Source of the DNA: Dactylonectria macrodidyma
Taxonomy: Eukaryota; Ascomycota; Sordariomycetes; Hypocreales; Nectriaceae
Reading direction: 5' to 3'
Assembly: GCA_020744425.1 (NCBI GenBank)
Contig: JAGMUV010000016.1
Span: forward strand, 1 to 64,000
Length of the DNA stretch: 64,000 nucleotides
In this document: piece after piece, positions 35,612 through 44,997 of the stretch
Layout: each line of letters opens with the position of its first letter
How positions within the stretch are numbered: the stretch's first letter is position 1
Translations under genes and position numbers: made by a program
The notes under the pieces: model-generated
Told to the model about the DNA's origin: nothing
The model's input: only the letters and a program-made list of their open reading frames with translations
Database searches by the model: none

Positions 35612-37244
35612 CTATTTCGACGAACAAAAGCCCAGGGCTTCCCAGCTACCGCATACTCTCTCCTGGACTTCTTCGGGAAACGAACTCTTGAAGTCTGCAC
35701 CCTCCCAGTTTTTGCCCGTTGTATACTCAACAGGCAACAAACAGTCCGAAACAACTTTGCCACCCTTATTCGGTGCCCCATTCCCGTGCGACATGTAAGG
35801 AATCAGGGGGAATCCCAGAACATCCTCAAAGTGATGTTCATCCATACCAGGGCGGCAGCGAGTGCAGAAGGCCCAGATAACGTCCTTGAAGTCGTACACG
35901 TCGATGTCTTCACCAACAAGGAGCAAGCGATGGATAGTTAATCCAACCTTGTGTCGGAAGACTAGTTCTCCCACCTTGCGGCAAAGCTCTTCAGGATTAG
36001 TCTTTAGCTCTCGTAGTTTTTGTGTGTCGACTTGTAAGGCAACCCAAGTGACTTGAGACTCAAAGGGAGAGAATGCTTCCTTGATGGGAAAGCCATTTGA
36101 CTTGAGGAGGAAACCAATCTCTGCAGCCGCGAGAGGGCCTATCATAGTGTGCTGCGCTCTATTAGTTAATGCGCGTCCTGGAATTAGGAAATGGTACTTA
36201 CAGTCTCGTCCGTTAGCCGACCGCAGCAGGATACAGGCAAAATGGCATCCTTGCGATGTGTTATAAGATCGACGGTGTACTTGGGCAAGGGGTGGGCATC
36301 GCCGGGGAACACATAGCTAGAGACAGATTAGTCGACTGATCTAACATGCCAGAGTTCAACTTGGGCGTCAATGGGCAGACTCGCCCATGCATCTCCCCTA
36401 AAGGACCTTCAGGAGCAGTCTCCGTGATAGAGCAAGTCCCTTCGAAAACAATCTCGGAGTTGGCGGGTACATAAAGCCCGTTGGTCTCGCATTTGGCCAC
36501 CTCGAGAGGGGATCCGACGAGCGATCCAATGTACTCGGCCTCTGACAGTCCATCGGGGAGCGGCATGCTAGACGCCATAATAGCTGCCGGAGGAACACCA
36601 AACGCCAGAGCCCATGGCATATCGTGACCTTCCTTCTTCCACATCTCGTGAATCTGTCCAATGTGCTGAGGTGGCATGACAAGGCCAACGAGGTGGTTGC
36701 GGTCGTGTACCATTGCACGAGCGATGGACCAGTTCGTCCACTTGCCATCCGGTGACTGGACGATGTGCATGCCGTAAGTCTGGATGTACTTGCCACCATC
36801 TGACTGGTGCAACAAGGGCGCTGGTAGCTTGGTGAGGTCAAATTGATTTGGCGTCAAGCGGAATTCCTTGCAAGGACCTGTCTCAACAACTTTGGGTGGG
36901 ATAGGAGGGGTTGTCTTTGCAGCCACCATCTTATCCAGAATGGTCTTCATGGACGAGCCTGTAGGAAGGCCAATATGTCTAGCCAATCTCCCATAACGCT
37001 GCTTGGGATTGGAACGGAGGGAATTCGGTGCGCCAAGAATTCTCCAGAGACCGTTTTCGTCCTGTCCCTTGAGGTTGTTGAATAGAGGCGCCTTTGCATC
37101 GTTCTCAACTACCTTTCGGATGATGGCGCCGACTTCGAGATGAGGATCACATTCGTCGTTAATCTGGACAAGGTCATCGTCTGCCTCAAGAGCCTCGACA
37201 TAGGCACGGAAATTCATGTGTGGGAGGTTTTGCGATGGCATCAT
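35612..37244 (-). CDS. FDC1: UbiD-family decarboxylase, ferulic/cinnamic acid type
   Basis: Exons 37244-36385, 36316-36202 and 36151-35612 join in frame to 504 aa, the usual Fdc1 length. Non-oxidative decarboxylation of aromatic or conjugated carboxylic acids (cinnamate, ferulate, sorbate) with prenylated FMN is the family reaction. Conserved features seen are WSIARAMV (Arg of the active site) and [16 protein letters not shown], whose two Glu spaced five apart match the catalytic pair. The first intron uses a rare GC donor (GCGAGT), needed to restore [14 protein letters not shown]. The second is GTAAGT...CAG. An in-frame ATG at 37322 would add a basic, hydroxylated leader ([20 protein letters not shown]) that might target mitochondria. 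Confidence 0.9.
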
Positions 37245-37700
37245 GATGGTAATGTAAGTTGTTAACTGTCGTGGTTGTGAGAATATTGATACCCCAGAAA
37301 AGATTGACACAAGTCTACGCATGCTTTTTATAATTCCCACGGTCGGTATCCATATTTGCCCCTGATATGGACCGTGTTGCGGTGCTCCGAACCCACCGAG
37401 AGCTCCGAGTATACCGGCATATCCGCCATGTGCGGATCGTCCGAGGGCGCCGAAATCCACCGAAGTCATTCTCGGGGGCACCGGAGCGATGGTTTTGCCT
37501 CGCAACTTGGAGCCTTTCATTTCAAAGCTCAAGACTGCTGAATATTCAGGCCATAGAATATTTAAAACCTCAACAATTCCTCAATTACTTCACAAGCCTT
37601 CGTAAACTTGTCGCTGCCCTATACGAAGAACATTATTTCATTCAAGTATATTACCGAACGAGACTTCACACATCTCAAAGTTCTTTCAATTTGCATCAAA
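37245..37700. promoter_or_regulatory. Bidirectional promoter, decarboxylase / prenyltransferase
   Basis: 456 bp between divergent ATGs. The stretch 37380-37490 is crowded with CCG/CGG triplets. CGG-N5-CCG at 37433-37443 is a plausible site for a dimeric Zn2Cys6 regulator such as the neighbour at 33-35 kb. TATA boxes were not evident. Confidence 0.5.
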
Positions 37701-38291
37701 ATGGGAGAGGTTGCCAGGAAAAAGATCATTGTGGCCCTGACTGGTGCAACCGGTGCCGCGATAGGCATTCATGCCCTCTCAATTCTTCGACGACTAAACG
37801 TCGAAACACATCTCATCATCAGCAAATGGGCCGGCGAGACGATCAAGCATGAAACGGATTACACGGTGGCCGCTGTTCGCGCCCTGGCCGATCACACCTA
37901 CAACTCCAACGACCTAGCAGCACCTATTGCCAGCGGCTCATACCACGTCGACGGCATGATCGTGGCGCCTTGCTCCGTCAAGACATTAGCGGCCATCAAT
38001 GCTGGCATCTGCGATGACCTAATCACTCGGGCCGCAGACGTCTGTCTCAAGGAACGGAGGAGGCTGGTGCTATCCGTGAGGGAGACACCACTTAGCCAGA
38101 TTCACTTAAGGAATATGATGGAAGTTACGCGGGCCGGTGCTATCATTGCACCTCCTGTGGTGGGATTTTACACGCGACCAGACTCGGTGGAGGATATCTT
38201 GGATCAGATGGTTGGCCGATTATTGGATCTGTTTGGACTGGATTCGGGAAACTTTGAGAGATGGGAGGGGATGCGAAAAGACGGCTTCTAA
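37701..38291 (+). CDS. PAD1: UbiX-family flavin prenyltransferase (Pad1-like)
   Basis: 196 aa, single exon from the ATG at 37701 (MGEVARKKIIVALTGATG). The nucleotide-loop GATGAAIGIHAL, SKWAGETIKHE, IVAPCSVKTLAAI and LSVRETPLSQIHLRNM are family hallmarks. The enzyme prenylates FMN to make the cofactor used by the divergent UbiD-type decarboxylase, so the two act as one system. The yeast homologue carries a mitochondrial leader. None is evident here unless a non-ATG or upstream start is used. Confidence 0.93.
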   Translation: MGEVARKKIIVALTGATGAAIGIHALSILRRLNVETHLIISKWAGETIKHETDYTVAAVRALADHTYNSNDLAAPIASGSYHVDGMIVAPCSVKTLAAINAGICDDLITRAADVCLKERRRLVLSVRETPLSQIHLRNMMEVTRAGAIIAPPVVGFYTRPDSVEDILDQMVGRLLDLFGLDSGNFERWEGMRKDGF

Positions 38292-38695
38292 TAAAACGTT
38301 TGATGTGAGAGTACGGGGTTGAATTGTGACACTAAGGGGCTGAGATCCCTTTGGGTGAGTACAACCGAGTGTATAAAAAAGGCAGTCTTATGTGATTAGG
38401 ATTAGGCTAAGGAAAGACCAAATCAATGTAAACGAACGTCCCGGCATGCCGCATTTAAAGGAGATGATCAAGCTTGCGATGATAAAGCAATAACTATGGA
38501 ACTCATGGTCTTCCGTTGTTATCTGTTGCGGGACCCGGCATATCTACCACATCTATCCAAGCCTTAGACATGGAGCTCCTATTTTGCCTCGCTAGCTTAA
38601 CACCATGTAATGAGCTGTGGTCCTCACAGATTTAGAACTTTCAACATTACCTGCAACCTTTTCGCTTTATCAGTACAACAGGCCCATCTCTTGGT
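38292..38695. other. Intergenic stretch
   Basis: Nothing recognised downstream of the Pad1-like gene. Confidence 0.35.
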
Positions 38696-38953
38696 CTACC
38701 TATGGTTATGGGCATGTTGACTTGCGTTTTCCTTGTGTCTTATTTCCCATCGGTCGGTGCCTATCTTAATATCCACTGCATTAAACGAAAAAGGACAACC
38801 TGTCTTCCCTGCGCAGTTACATTGCCAAATAAGCCTCTTCTTCGCAACTGGGTCTCCTGTAACTCTCGAGACGTTTTGAAAGGATCGACCAATACGAATA
38901 CTATAGCCTTGCGACTTGGCATATTCAAGGAGCTCTCGTCTAATTTCTTCCAA
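38696..38953 (-). pseudogene. FAR1/MULE-type zinc-binding fragment
   Basis: An 85-codon fragment (ELLEYAKSQGYSIRIGRS, WQCNCAGKTGCPFSFNA, ENASQHAHNHR) matches the FAR1-like DNA-binding domain at the start of Mutator-type transposases: Cys pair, Cys, then His-x-His. No transposase body follows, so it is a remnant or a solo domain. Confidence 0.5.
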
Positions 38954-39162
38954 AGAGAGTAAGTTGTACCCTCTGGAGACACCTTCAGTAGTTGCTCTTC
39001 ATATTCGGCTGACAGAGCACCTAGCCAATATCCACAAGAGAATTCCGAAAATGAAACAAGGAGAGGAAAAGCTTCTTCCTGACTCCCCAATTTCTCGAGG
39101 GTAGCCACGGTGGTCGTGTTAGTTGCCGTCAGGCTTCCGCCCCCCCCCCCCGTAGCCAGCGA

Positions 39163-39717
39163 CTACTCTGTTCTCTTCACCATATACCTGCCCATCCAGT
39201 GGGGCTTCACAAACAACGCCCAGAGTCTGAGTGCACAAGCAATAGACATGGGTACGACAAAAAGGCGGATTGCTTTCTCGCTGCTGACGCCGGTAGCGTT
39301 CTCTCCTGCAATCCACACCTGCCATAGCAGGATCGGGGCAAATACGACTTCCAATGCTGCCAGCATTGCGTACACTACCCGCCTAATCTCAATGGCGCCG
39401 GGCTTGTTGGGAATCCCAAGCAGAAGCCCGACGGTGATGGCTAGCGTGAAAGCCCCCAGATACTGAGTGATGGAAGCTGCCTCGGGAGAGGGTGGTTCTT
39501 GTAGAATGTTGGTGGTTCTGTCGAACATGGGCAAAAATTGGCCTTGTATGGCTGATCGAGGATCAAGCACCATCGGGACGGCCATGAAGAGGTTGAGAAT
39601 AGACTCGGCGGCGAATGCGATCCGTATGCCTGTACCTGGGGTGGTCGGGTCGATCTCAATGGACAAGTTCGTCGTCACGCGGTCCTTGACATCGGTCAGG
39701 TTTTCCTGGGGAGCCAT
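39163..39717 (-). CDS. Four-helix membrane protein, unknown function
   Basis: 184 aa, single exon from the ATG at 39717 (MAPQENLTDVKDRVTTNLS). Four hydrophobic segments are visible: AESILNLFMAVPMVL (about 36-50), YLGAFTLAITVGLLLGI (about 86-102), VVYAMLAALEVVFAPILLW (about 114-132) and LFVVPMSIACALRLWALF (about 151-168). The soluble N-terminus is short and the C-terminus basic. I recognise no catalytic motif. The start is well placed and the frame clean, so it is probably a real gene. Confidence 0.7.
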   Translation of the reverse strand: MAPQENLTDVKDRVTTNLSIEIDPTTPGTGIRIAFAAESILNLFMAVPMVLDPRSAIQGQFLPMFDRTTNILQEPPSPEAASITQYLGAFTLAITVGLLLGIPNKPGAIEIRRVVYAMLAALEVVFAPILLWQVWIAGENATGVSSEKAIRLFVVPMSIACALRLWALFVKPHWMGRYMVKRTE

Positions 39718-40692
39718 TGTTACTGGGGTTGAGGTGTGGTAAGGCGGATGTAGTTATATGGTGCCGATTGAGGGTGTACTGACTAGAGGGACAAGCCTCG
39801 GCGTGGAGAAAGCAGAGTTTTTATATTTTGTCGGTTCCTAGCCGGAATTCCACAACCCGGCGAGTTTAGATGTCCGAAGAAGACTATCATCGAAATAAGG
39901 TTTCCCGGAGATAACCGGCTCGGAATGACCCGGACTAGGACTGTCGGTTATGCACGCGGGCCAGAAAGGTACCCCGAAATCCGAAGTGCCTAACATCTTC
40001 ACAAGCTCAGACCGAAGAACAGAATGTAAGGCCGATTTCGAGCCTAACGCACATGGTAAACGAATGGCCCACCTGACCATATAACTGTTTCACCGAGCCA
40101 ATCGGATTTGTCTTTCTCAGACGATTCCAACTTTACCTAACATGTTTATGCGTTATGACCGGGTTTTGCCGCAGACGTCATAGCGCCATTGCCTCGCCTC
40201 AACCCTTGGTGCTTCCAGACTGCTTAGACAACTAATTAGCATCCGCACTTCTGGTTCTTTGTCAAATACCTCCCTTATACAGAGCGGACTATCGTTACCC
40301 CCGTCCTACCAAGCCGTGCACTTGCCTGCTTCTCCTCCCACATAGAGACACGTCAGAAATTATGGCCCCTCATCCCACATGAATGGCGGCAACGCCTCCG
40401 ACCCGTTCCGCACCTGCTAGGTATAGCAGGGCTTCCGACGACTGTCTCCCACGGGGAACATCGGCGCATGCCATCGCCGTCCCTTATGCTTCTGCGACGA
40501 CAGCATCGACCCCAGCAGCATCCACGCATTCAACCGCCTGAAAAGCGACGTGTAGCGAACGGCGCTTCAGGGCCATGCGAGCACGGCGAGATCCCAAGAT
40601 TGTGAGCCCATACCGCAGGCACTACTTCTTCAACCGGCGAACCAGGAACATTGAGAGGCCAGTCCGGGGAGATGAGGGGTATGACGACCTGG
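39718..40692. other. Intergenic stretch
   Basis: No gene supported with confidence. 40700-40560, read on the minus strand, may contain a last exon of the MYND gene (frame with DLIRPGPLGNVDVDDQVVIP). Confidence 0.35.
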
Positions 40693-41349
40693 TCATCGAC
40701 GTCGACATTCCCGAGCGGGCCCGGCCGGATGAGATCTTATGATATGATATGATATTGTCCCCGTCTCCTTCCAGACTCTCCTTGTCTGCTGACATCCTCT
40801 CGGCACACACGCCTTCTTATGAACTTTCCAGTCTGCATTTTGGTGGTCTTTGCCGCAATATGCCACTGCATGGCATCTATCGCACCGCTTCACTCCCACA
40901 GTCGTGCCGCATACCTTGCACAACTTGACCTCCATGCAATCAGTGCGTCCCAAAACCTCACCAAGCATCTCGTCCTCTTGGCGCATTTCCTGCATCATTA
41001 ATTGCATTTCCTGTCTCATCTTGATCTCACACTGCCCGCTTCCACACAAGGAGGTGACCCAAACTACGATGCGAGGTTTATCCCCGTGCAACATAGATAT
41101 TGGACTCTGTAGGCTGTCTGTCGCAAACCGCCCGCAACATTCACAGAAAGCCCCCGAGGCACCGCGACATGCTGATTCATGCTCCTTCATAAGAGGCATC
41201 ATGGCCTACGCGAACCGTTCGTTGTATCCGGCATCTCGACCGGCACGATTCGCCTCGATGACAAGACTTCGAGCGATGCTGTGGTTGTGTGTGAATTGCC
41301 TGGCGCCAAATTGGCAAATGAACTCGACTTGAACAGTGGAGGTTGCCAT
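40693..41349 (-). pseudogene. MYND zinc-finger protein, stop-interrupted
   Basis: From the ATG at 41349 the frame reads MATSTVQVEFICQFGARQFT to YNERFA, then a TAG (41206-41208). It continues in the same frame AMMPLMKEHESACRGASG. A zf-MYND finger follows: LCKVCGTTVGVKRCDRCHAVAYC, then HQNADWKVHKKAC. MYND fingers mediate protein contacts. The TAG fits a RIP-type C-to-T change, though a shorter protein could start at the Met pair right after it. The 3' end is uncertain, since an intron beginning GTGCCG after KKAC would give a different tail. hAT-1 copy 2 begins 36 bp before the first ATG. Confidence 0.6.
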
Positions 41350-41377
41350 AATTTAGTTTCCGGGGCTTTAGATGCTC

Positions 41378-41385
41378 TGTGTAAC
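41378..41385. repeat. 8-bp hAT target-site copy TGTGTAAC
   Basis: TGTGTAAC abuts the CAGCG end of hAT-1 copy 2. It is the reverse complement of the 8 bp beside copy 1 (2026-2033) and is not repeated on the right side of copy 2 (44598-44605, GTCTCCGC). Confidence 0.75.
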
Positions 41386-44300
41386 CAGCGTTCGACATAA
41401 GCAATTGCAAGTACGTAACCAAGTAAGTAATAAGTAAGTAAGTAAGCCCCGCAGCCAAGTAAGTAAGTAAAGCCTCCAAGAAGCAAGTAAGTAAGTAAGA
41501 TCCAAGTAAGTGGGGCAAAACGGAAGCGCCGTGCGATCGGATGTGAAACGCGGCCCATAGATCGGGGTCATGTATCCGGTTTCACATCCGGCTTGTCGCA
41601 TCAAGGGCTCCAATCCTAACGACATGAGCTTAAATAGCCGTACCTGAACACATGGCTGTTCAATTTCTTTTGTTCCTGAGATATTTCTCATCAATTGACT
41701 GGTGCCATCTCTGATCCCTGTTGAGCCAATTGTCTGACAGGATTCCTTCCCACAGTTGGTCCTTATCACGCAACAATCTGCTGCAGCAACGCGACCGTGC
41801 AGTGACGCAGCTGATATCCCCGAACCTGGATACCGTATTTCGCTCTATTTTCGAGATGCCTGACAAAGAATCCATTGCGGGAACTTCCTCGTCCTCGTCC
41901 TTCGAGACGACCCAGTCCGTGGCTGGCAATGGTGCCCTTTCAAACCTTCGGCGCACGAGAAGCGTAGCGAGCCAACTGGCGACCGTTCGGCCTGAGCATC
42001 TCGACGTCGCTCAACCTTCTTCACTCCCTTCGCTATACATCGACGGTCTCCGATATGTCCTAGAGGACTGGATACACAAAAAGCGAAGGAGAAGCCTTTC
42101 GTGGATCCTTCGGTACGGCAAATACGTCATCAGGCTTAGCGACGACGGCAAAGCAGGTGGCCGATACTGGGTTTGTGGTCTATGTGACGCACGGAACCAG
42201 GTTAAGATATTGGAGGCTAAGGCAACTACCTCCCCGATCTACCACTTGAACAACGACCATCATATATATAAGGCATCTACTGCACACGACAACGGTCCTG
42301 ATTCAGAGCCCGAATCGTCGAATAGAACATCTCCGGCTCCGTCATCCTCTGCATCGGTCCTTGATATGCAAAAGAGAGCCGCCAAAAGAAGGCCGCTGAT
42401 CGTTGAGAGTAGAGCAGACATCTTCAAGCGGCTTCTTCTCGGCTGGATTACGGATGCCAATATCCCTCTTCACGGCGTTGAACACAAGCTATTTCGACAG
42501 CTTCTTGCCTTCCTAGATGACGAGTTTGTTATCGAAGTTCTGCCGACGTCGGGAAACACCGTAAGAAGGTGGATCTTACAAGAATTCGAAGAACACACGA
42601 GGATGTTAAAGGATGAGATGAATAAAGCCTTGTCGAATGTTCATACCTCCTTTGACATGTGGACTTCGCCTAATGGTATTGCTATCCTTTCGGTGATAGC
42701 GTACTATGTTGACATAGCCGGGACACCACAATTCCGCCTTATCAGCCTAGAGAAGCTCTCTGGCAGTCACGGTGGCGAAAATCAGGCCATCTTGATGGCT
42801 AAGGTCATCCAGAAATACGGCTTGGAAAAGAAGATTGGGTTCTTCACAGCAGATAACGCTGATCCATGCGATACTTGTGTCCGGGCTTTGCTTAAGATGT
42901 TCAACCCCCGGGCAAGTACTACTGAGCTTGAGATTTTGGAAAGCGAGCGGCGAATCCGCTGTGTTGGTCATATCCTCAACCTATCGGCAAAGGCCTTCTT
43001 AGAGGGCGATTCTAGTGACATATTCGACAGTCACATTGCGGAGAAAGACCAGAAGAAAGAACGCGAATTACTCTGTGAATGGAGAAAAAGAGGCCCTATT
43101 GGAAAACTCCATAATCTGGTCCACTGGATCAGAAGAAACCCTCAGCGTAGGGAGCTTTTCCTATCCATCACGAGTGGCAAGATCGACCAATCAATCATGG
43201 CCGAATTGGGAGTATGGTTTGTCGACGACACTCTCAAAGGCTTCATGGTCAAGGCAGATAATGATACGCGATGGAATTCTGTCTATTTGATGGTCCATCG
43301 TGCGCTCAGACTTCGGGATATTATCGATGTCTTTTGCAAGATTAGTCTTCTTGACCCCAAGGAAGAAAAAAGGGTCTCCGCCAAGGACGTTCTTAGCTGT
43401 GAAGACTGGGTAGTACTCGCCGAGATCATCGAAATCCTACAGCCTTACCTCACGTATACCAAGCACTTTGAGGGTCGTACTCCTAGATTTGCAGAGGTAC
43501 TTCCCACAATGTATCTCTTGAAGGACCATCTATCTGACATGCGACAGCGGTATTCTTCCAACCTTATCCCTGCGCCGTATCGGGCGCCGAGGATCACTCT
43601 CGAAGAGCCAGTACTTGATTGTATCATAGTTGCTGCGCCTACTGATGGCAGAGAGAGAGAGCAACAGGGAGGGCTGCAACAGGACACTGGCGTATCTACC
43701 CGGGGCAGATATTCAACCATGGAATCGACTACCAGCAGAGAACCGAGTTCTCCACTATTCCAAGCAGAGATCTCGGTACAATTCGAAGACAACGGCCCAG
43801 ATCCTGAGCCCTTCGAGTTGTCCGACGATGGGCTACATTTCATACAACACTCGATCAAGTATGCAATGTCAAAGCTCGACAAATACCGCAATTTGATGGA
43901 GCAGAGCGTTGTTTACTGGGCAGCTATGATATTACACCCAGGATACGGCATTGGGTTCCTGCAGCTTAGGCTACCGAACCAAGTAGACTCGATCCTTCGG
44001 GACTTCAGAGATTACTTTGATAGGCACTATGCTCAAGGTAATCAGGCACCAGTGTCTCCAGACTCCCTTCCGGCATTTCATGGATCAAAGTTATTGTTGC
44101 GCACTGCAAATTTCCCCAAGAAGGCCAGGAAAGAAGCTCCGGATGAGATCAACCTATACCTACAAATGGTTCCAGAGGAAGACTTCAAAGAAGAGCAATT
44201 GCTCCAGTGGTGGCTTGGCCGCAAGACTCAGTTCCCACGGTTATTCAATATGGCAATGGACTTACTTTCGATCTCAGCCATGTCCAGCGAGAATGAACGT

Positions 44301-44597
44301 GTTTTCAGTGCCACAAAGCTCACCATATCTTCACAAAGGAACGCCCTGCACTGGGTTACTGTGGAGGCATTGCAATGCCTCCGAAACTGGGCTCGCACTG
44401 GTGCTATTTCCTGGGCAAAACCAAGGGGGCATCAGGACGCAATGCTGTAAGAGGATTGGCTATTGTATATGGTTCCACTTTACTTGCAAGTAAGTAAGTA
44501 AAGTAAGTAAGTAGTTCGGGGTGGCAAGTAAGTATGGATATCGTTAGTAAGTAAGTAAGCCAGAAAATTTTACTTACTTTACTTATGTAGAACGCTG
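41386..44597 (+). mobile_element. hAT-1 transposon, copy 2, full length
   Basis: 3212 bp from CAGCGTTCGACATAAG at 41386 to the complement of CAGCGTTCTACATAAG ending at 44597. The subterminal AAGTAAG/CTTACTT arrays are complete and the transposase frame is open. It is in inverted orientation to copy 1, 36 kb away. The right end lies in the coding sequence of another hAT (hAT-4). The left end lies just upstream of a MYND gene. Confidence 0.92.
41856..44450 (+). CDS. hAT-1 transposase, apparently intact
   Basis: 864 aa from the ATG at 41856 (MPDKESIAGTSSSSSFETTQ); the frame is open further upstream but without an ATG. A BED-type finger has Cys107, Cys110, His130 and His135 (VCGLC...HLNNDHH). 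The RNase-H-like core follows: GFFTADNADPCDTC with a catalytic Asp, the RCVGHILNLSAKAFL region, and NDTRWNSVYLM. The hAT_C dimerisation block with the likely catalytic Glu lies near the end (LLSISAMSSENERVFSATKL). It carries out cut-and-paste transposition giving 8-bp duplications. No intron is needed. The matching termini make it a candidate active element. Confidence 0.9.
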   Translation: MPDKESIAGTSSSSSFETTQSVAGNGALSNLRRTRSVASQLATVRPEHLDVAQPSSLPSLYIDGLRYVLEDWIHKKRRRSLSWILRYGKYVIRLSDDGKAGGRYWVCGLCDARNQVKILEAKATTSPIYHLNNDHHIYKASTAHDNGPDSEPESSNRTSPAPSSSASVLDMQKRAAKRRPLIVESRADIFKRLLLGWITDANIPLHGVEHKLFRQLLAFLDDEFVIEVLPTSGNTVRRWILQEFEEHTRMLKDEMNKALSNVHTSFDMWTSPNGIAILSVIAYYVDIAGTPQFRLISLEKLSGSHGGENQAILMAKVIQKYGLEKKIGFFTADNADPCDTCVRALLKMFNPRASTTELEILESERRIRCVGHILNLSAKAFLEGDSSDIFDSHIAEKDQKKERELLCEWRKRGPIGKLHNLVHWIRRNPQRRELFLSITSGKIDQSIMAELGVWFVDDTLKGFMVKADNDTRWNSVYLMVHRALRLRDIIDVFCKISLLDPKEEKRVSAKDVLSCEDWVVLAEIIEILQPYLTYTKHFEGRTPRFAEVLPTMYLLKDHLSDMRQRYSSNLIPAPYRAPRITLEEPVLDCIIVAAPTDGREREQQGGLQQDTGVSTRGRYSTMESTTSREPSSPLFQAEISVQFEDNGPDPEPFELSDDGLHFIQHSIKYAMSKLDKYRNLMEQSVVYWAAMILHPGYGIGFLQLRLPNQVDSILRDFRDYFDRHYAQGNQAPVSPDSLPAFHGSKLLLRTANFPKKARKEAPDEINLYLQMVPEEDFKEEQLLQWWLGRKTQFPRLFNMAMDLLSISAMSSENERVFSATKLTISSQRNALHWVTVEALQCLRNWARTGAISWAKPRGHQDAML

Positions 44598-44997
44598 GTC
44601 TCCGCCGTGTGAGCAGTCCTATAACAGCCTCATTATATGCCTGCCTGTTGAAAGCCTGCCGAAGACTATCAGGTGTAGGAATAGATGCAAACATGGCGGG
44701 TAATGGGCGTTGATTCGATAATATCGGCGAATGCGGCGGCGGCCGTCGAAGCTGTGCAGCATGGCGGTTTTTGATATGCTGTACAGCTGTTGCTCGATGC
44801 CCATGACTCCATTTAGGGCATAATCGGCACACATAAAGCACAGTGCCTTTGGTCTTTCGTTTGCGGCCGGCGGTAAGCGGTTTATTCTTATCTGGATACT
44901 GCCGATCCATAATGGAAAAGAAGTTGGAAGGCAATTGATCAGATGTTTGAGAATTAGAGTCGCCGATCGACGATAAAATATCGCTTTCTGAAGCCAT
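44598..44997 (-). pseudogene. hAT-4 transposase, N-terminal fragment
   Basis: From the ATG at 44997 (MASESDILSSIGDSNSQTS) through a BED-type finger (YVCRLCPKWSHGHRAT, QHIKNRH) to AFNRQAYNEAVIGLLTRRR, a conserved hAT N-terminal segment. The frame is open until it runs into the 3' end of hAT-1 copy 2 at 44597. The rest of hAT-4 is not present. A different hAT from hAT-1, -2 and -3. Confidence 0.7.

Noticed and set aside
37608..37700. Longer N-terminus for the Pad1-like protein
   Set aside because: The upstream frame starts with TTG and lacks family similarity; the ATG at 37701 precedes the conserved KKIIVALTGATG.
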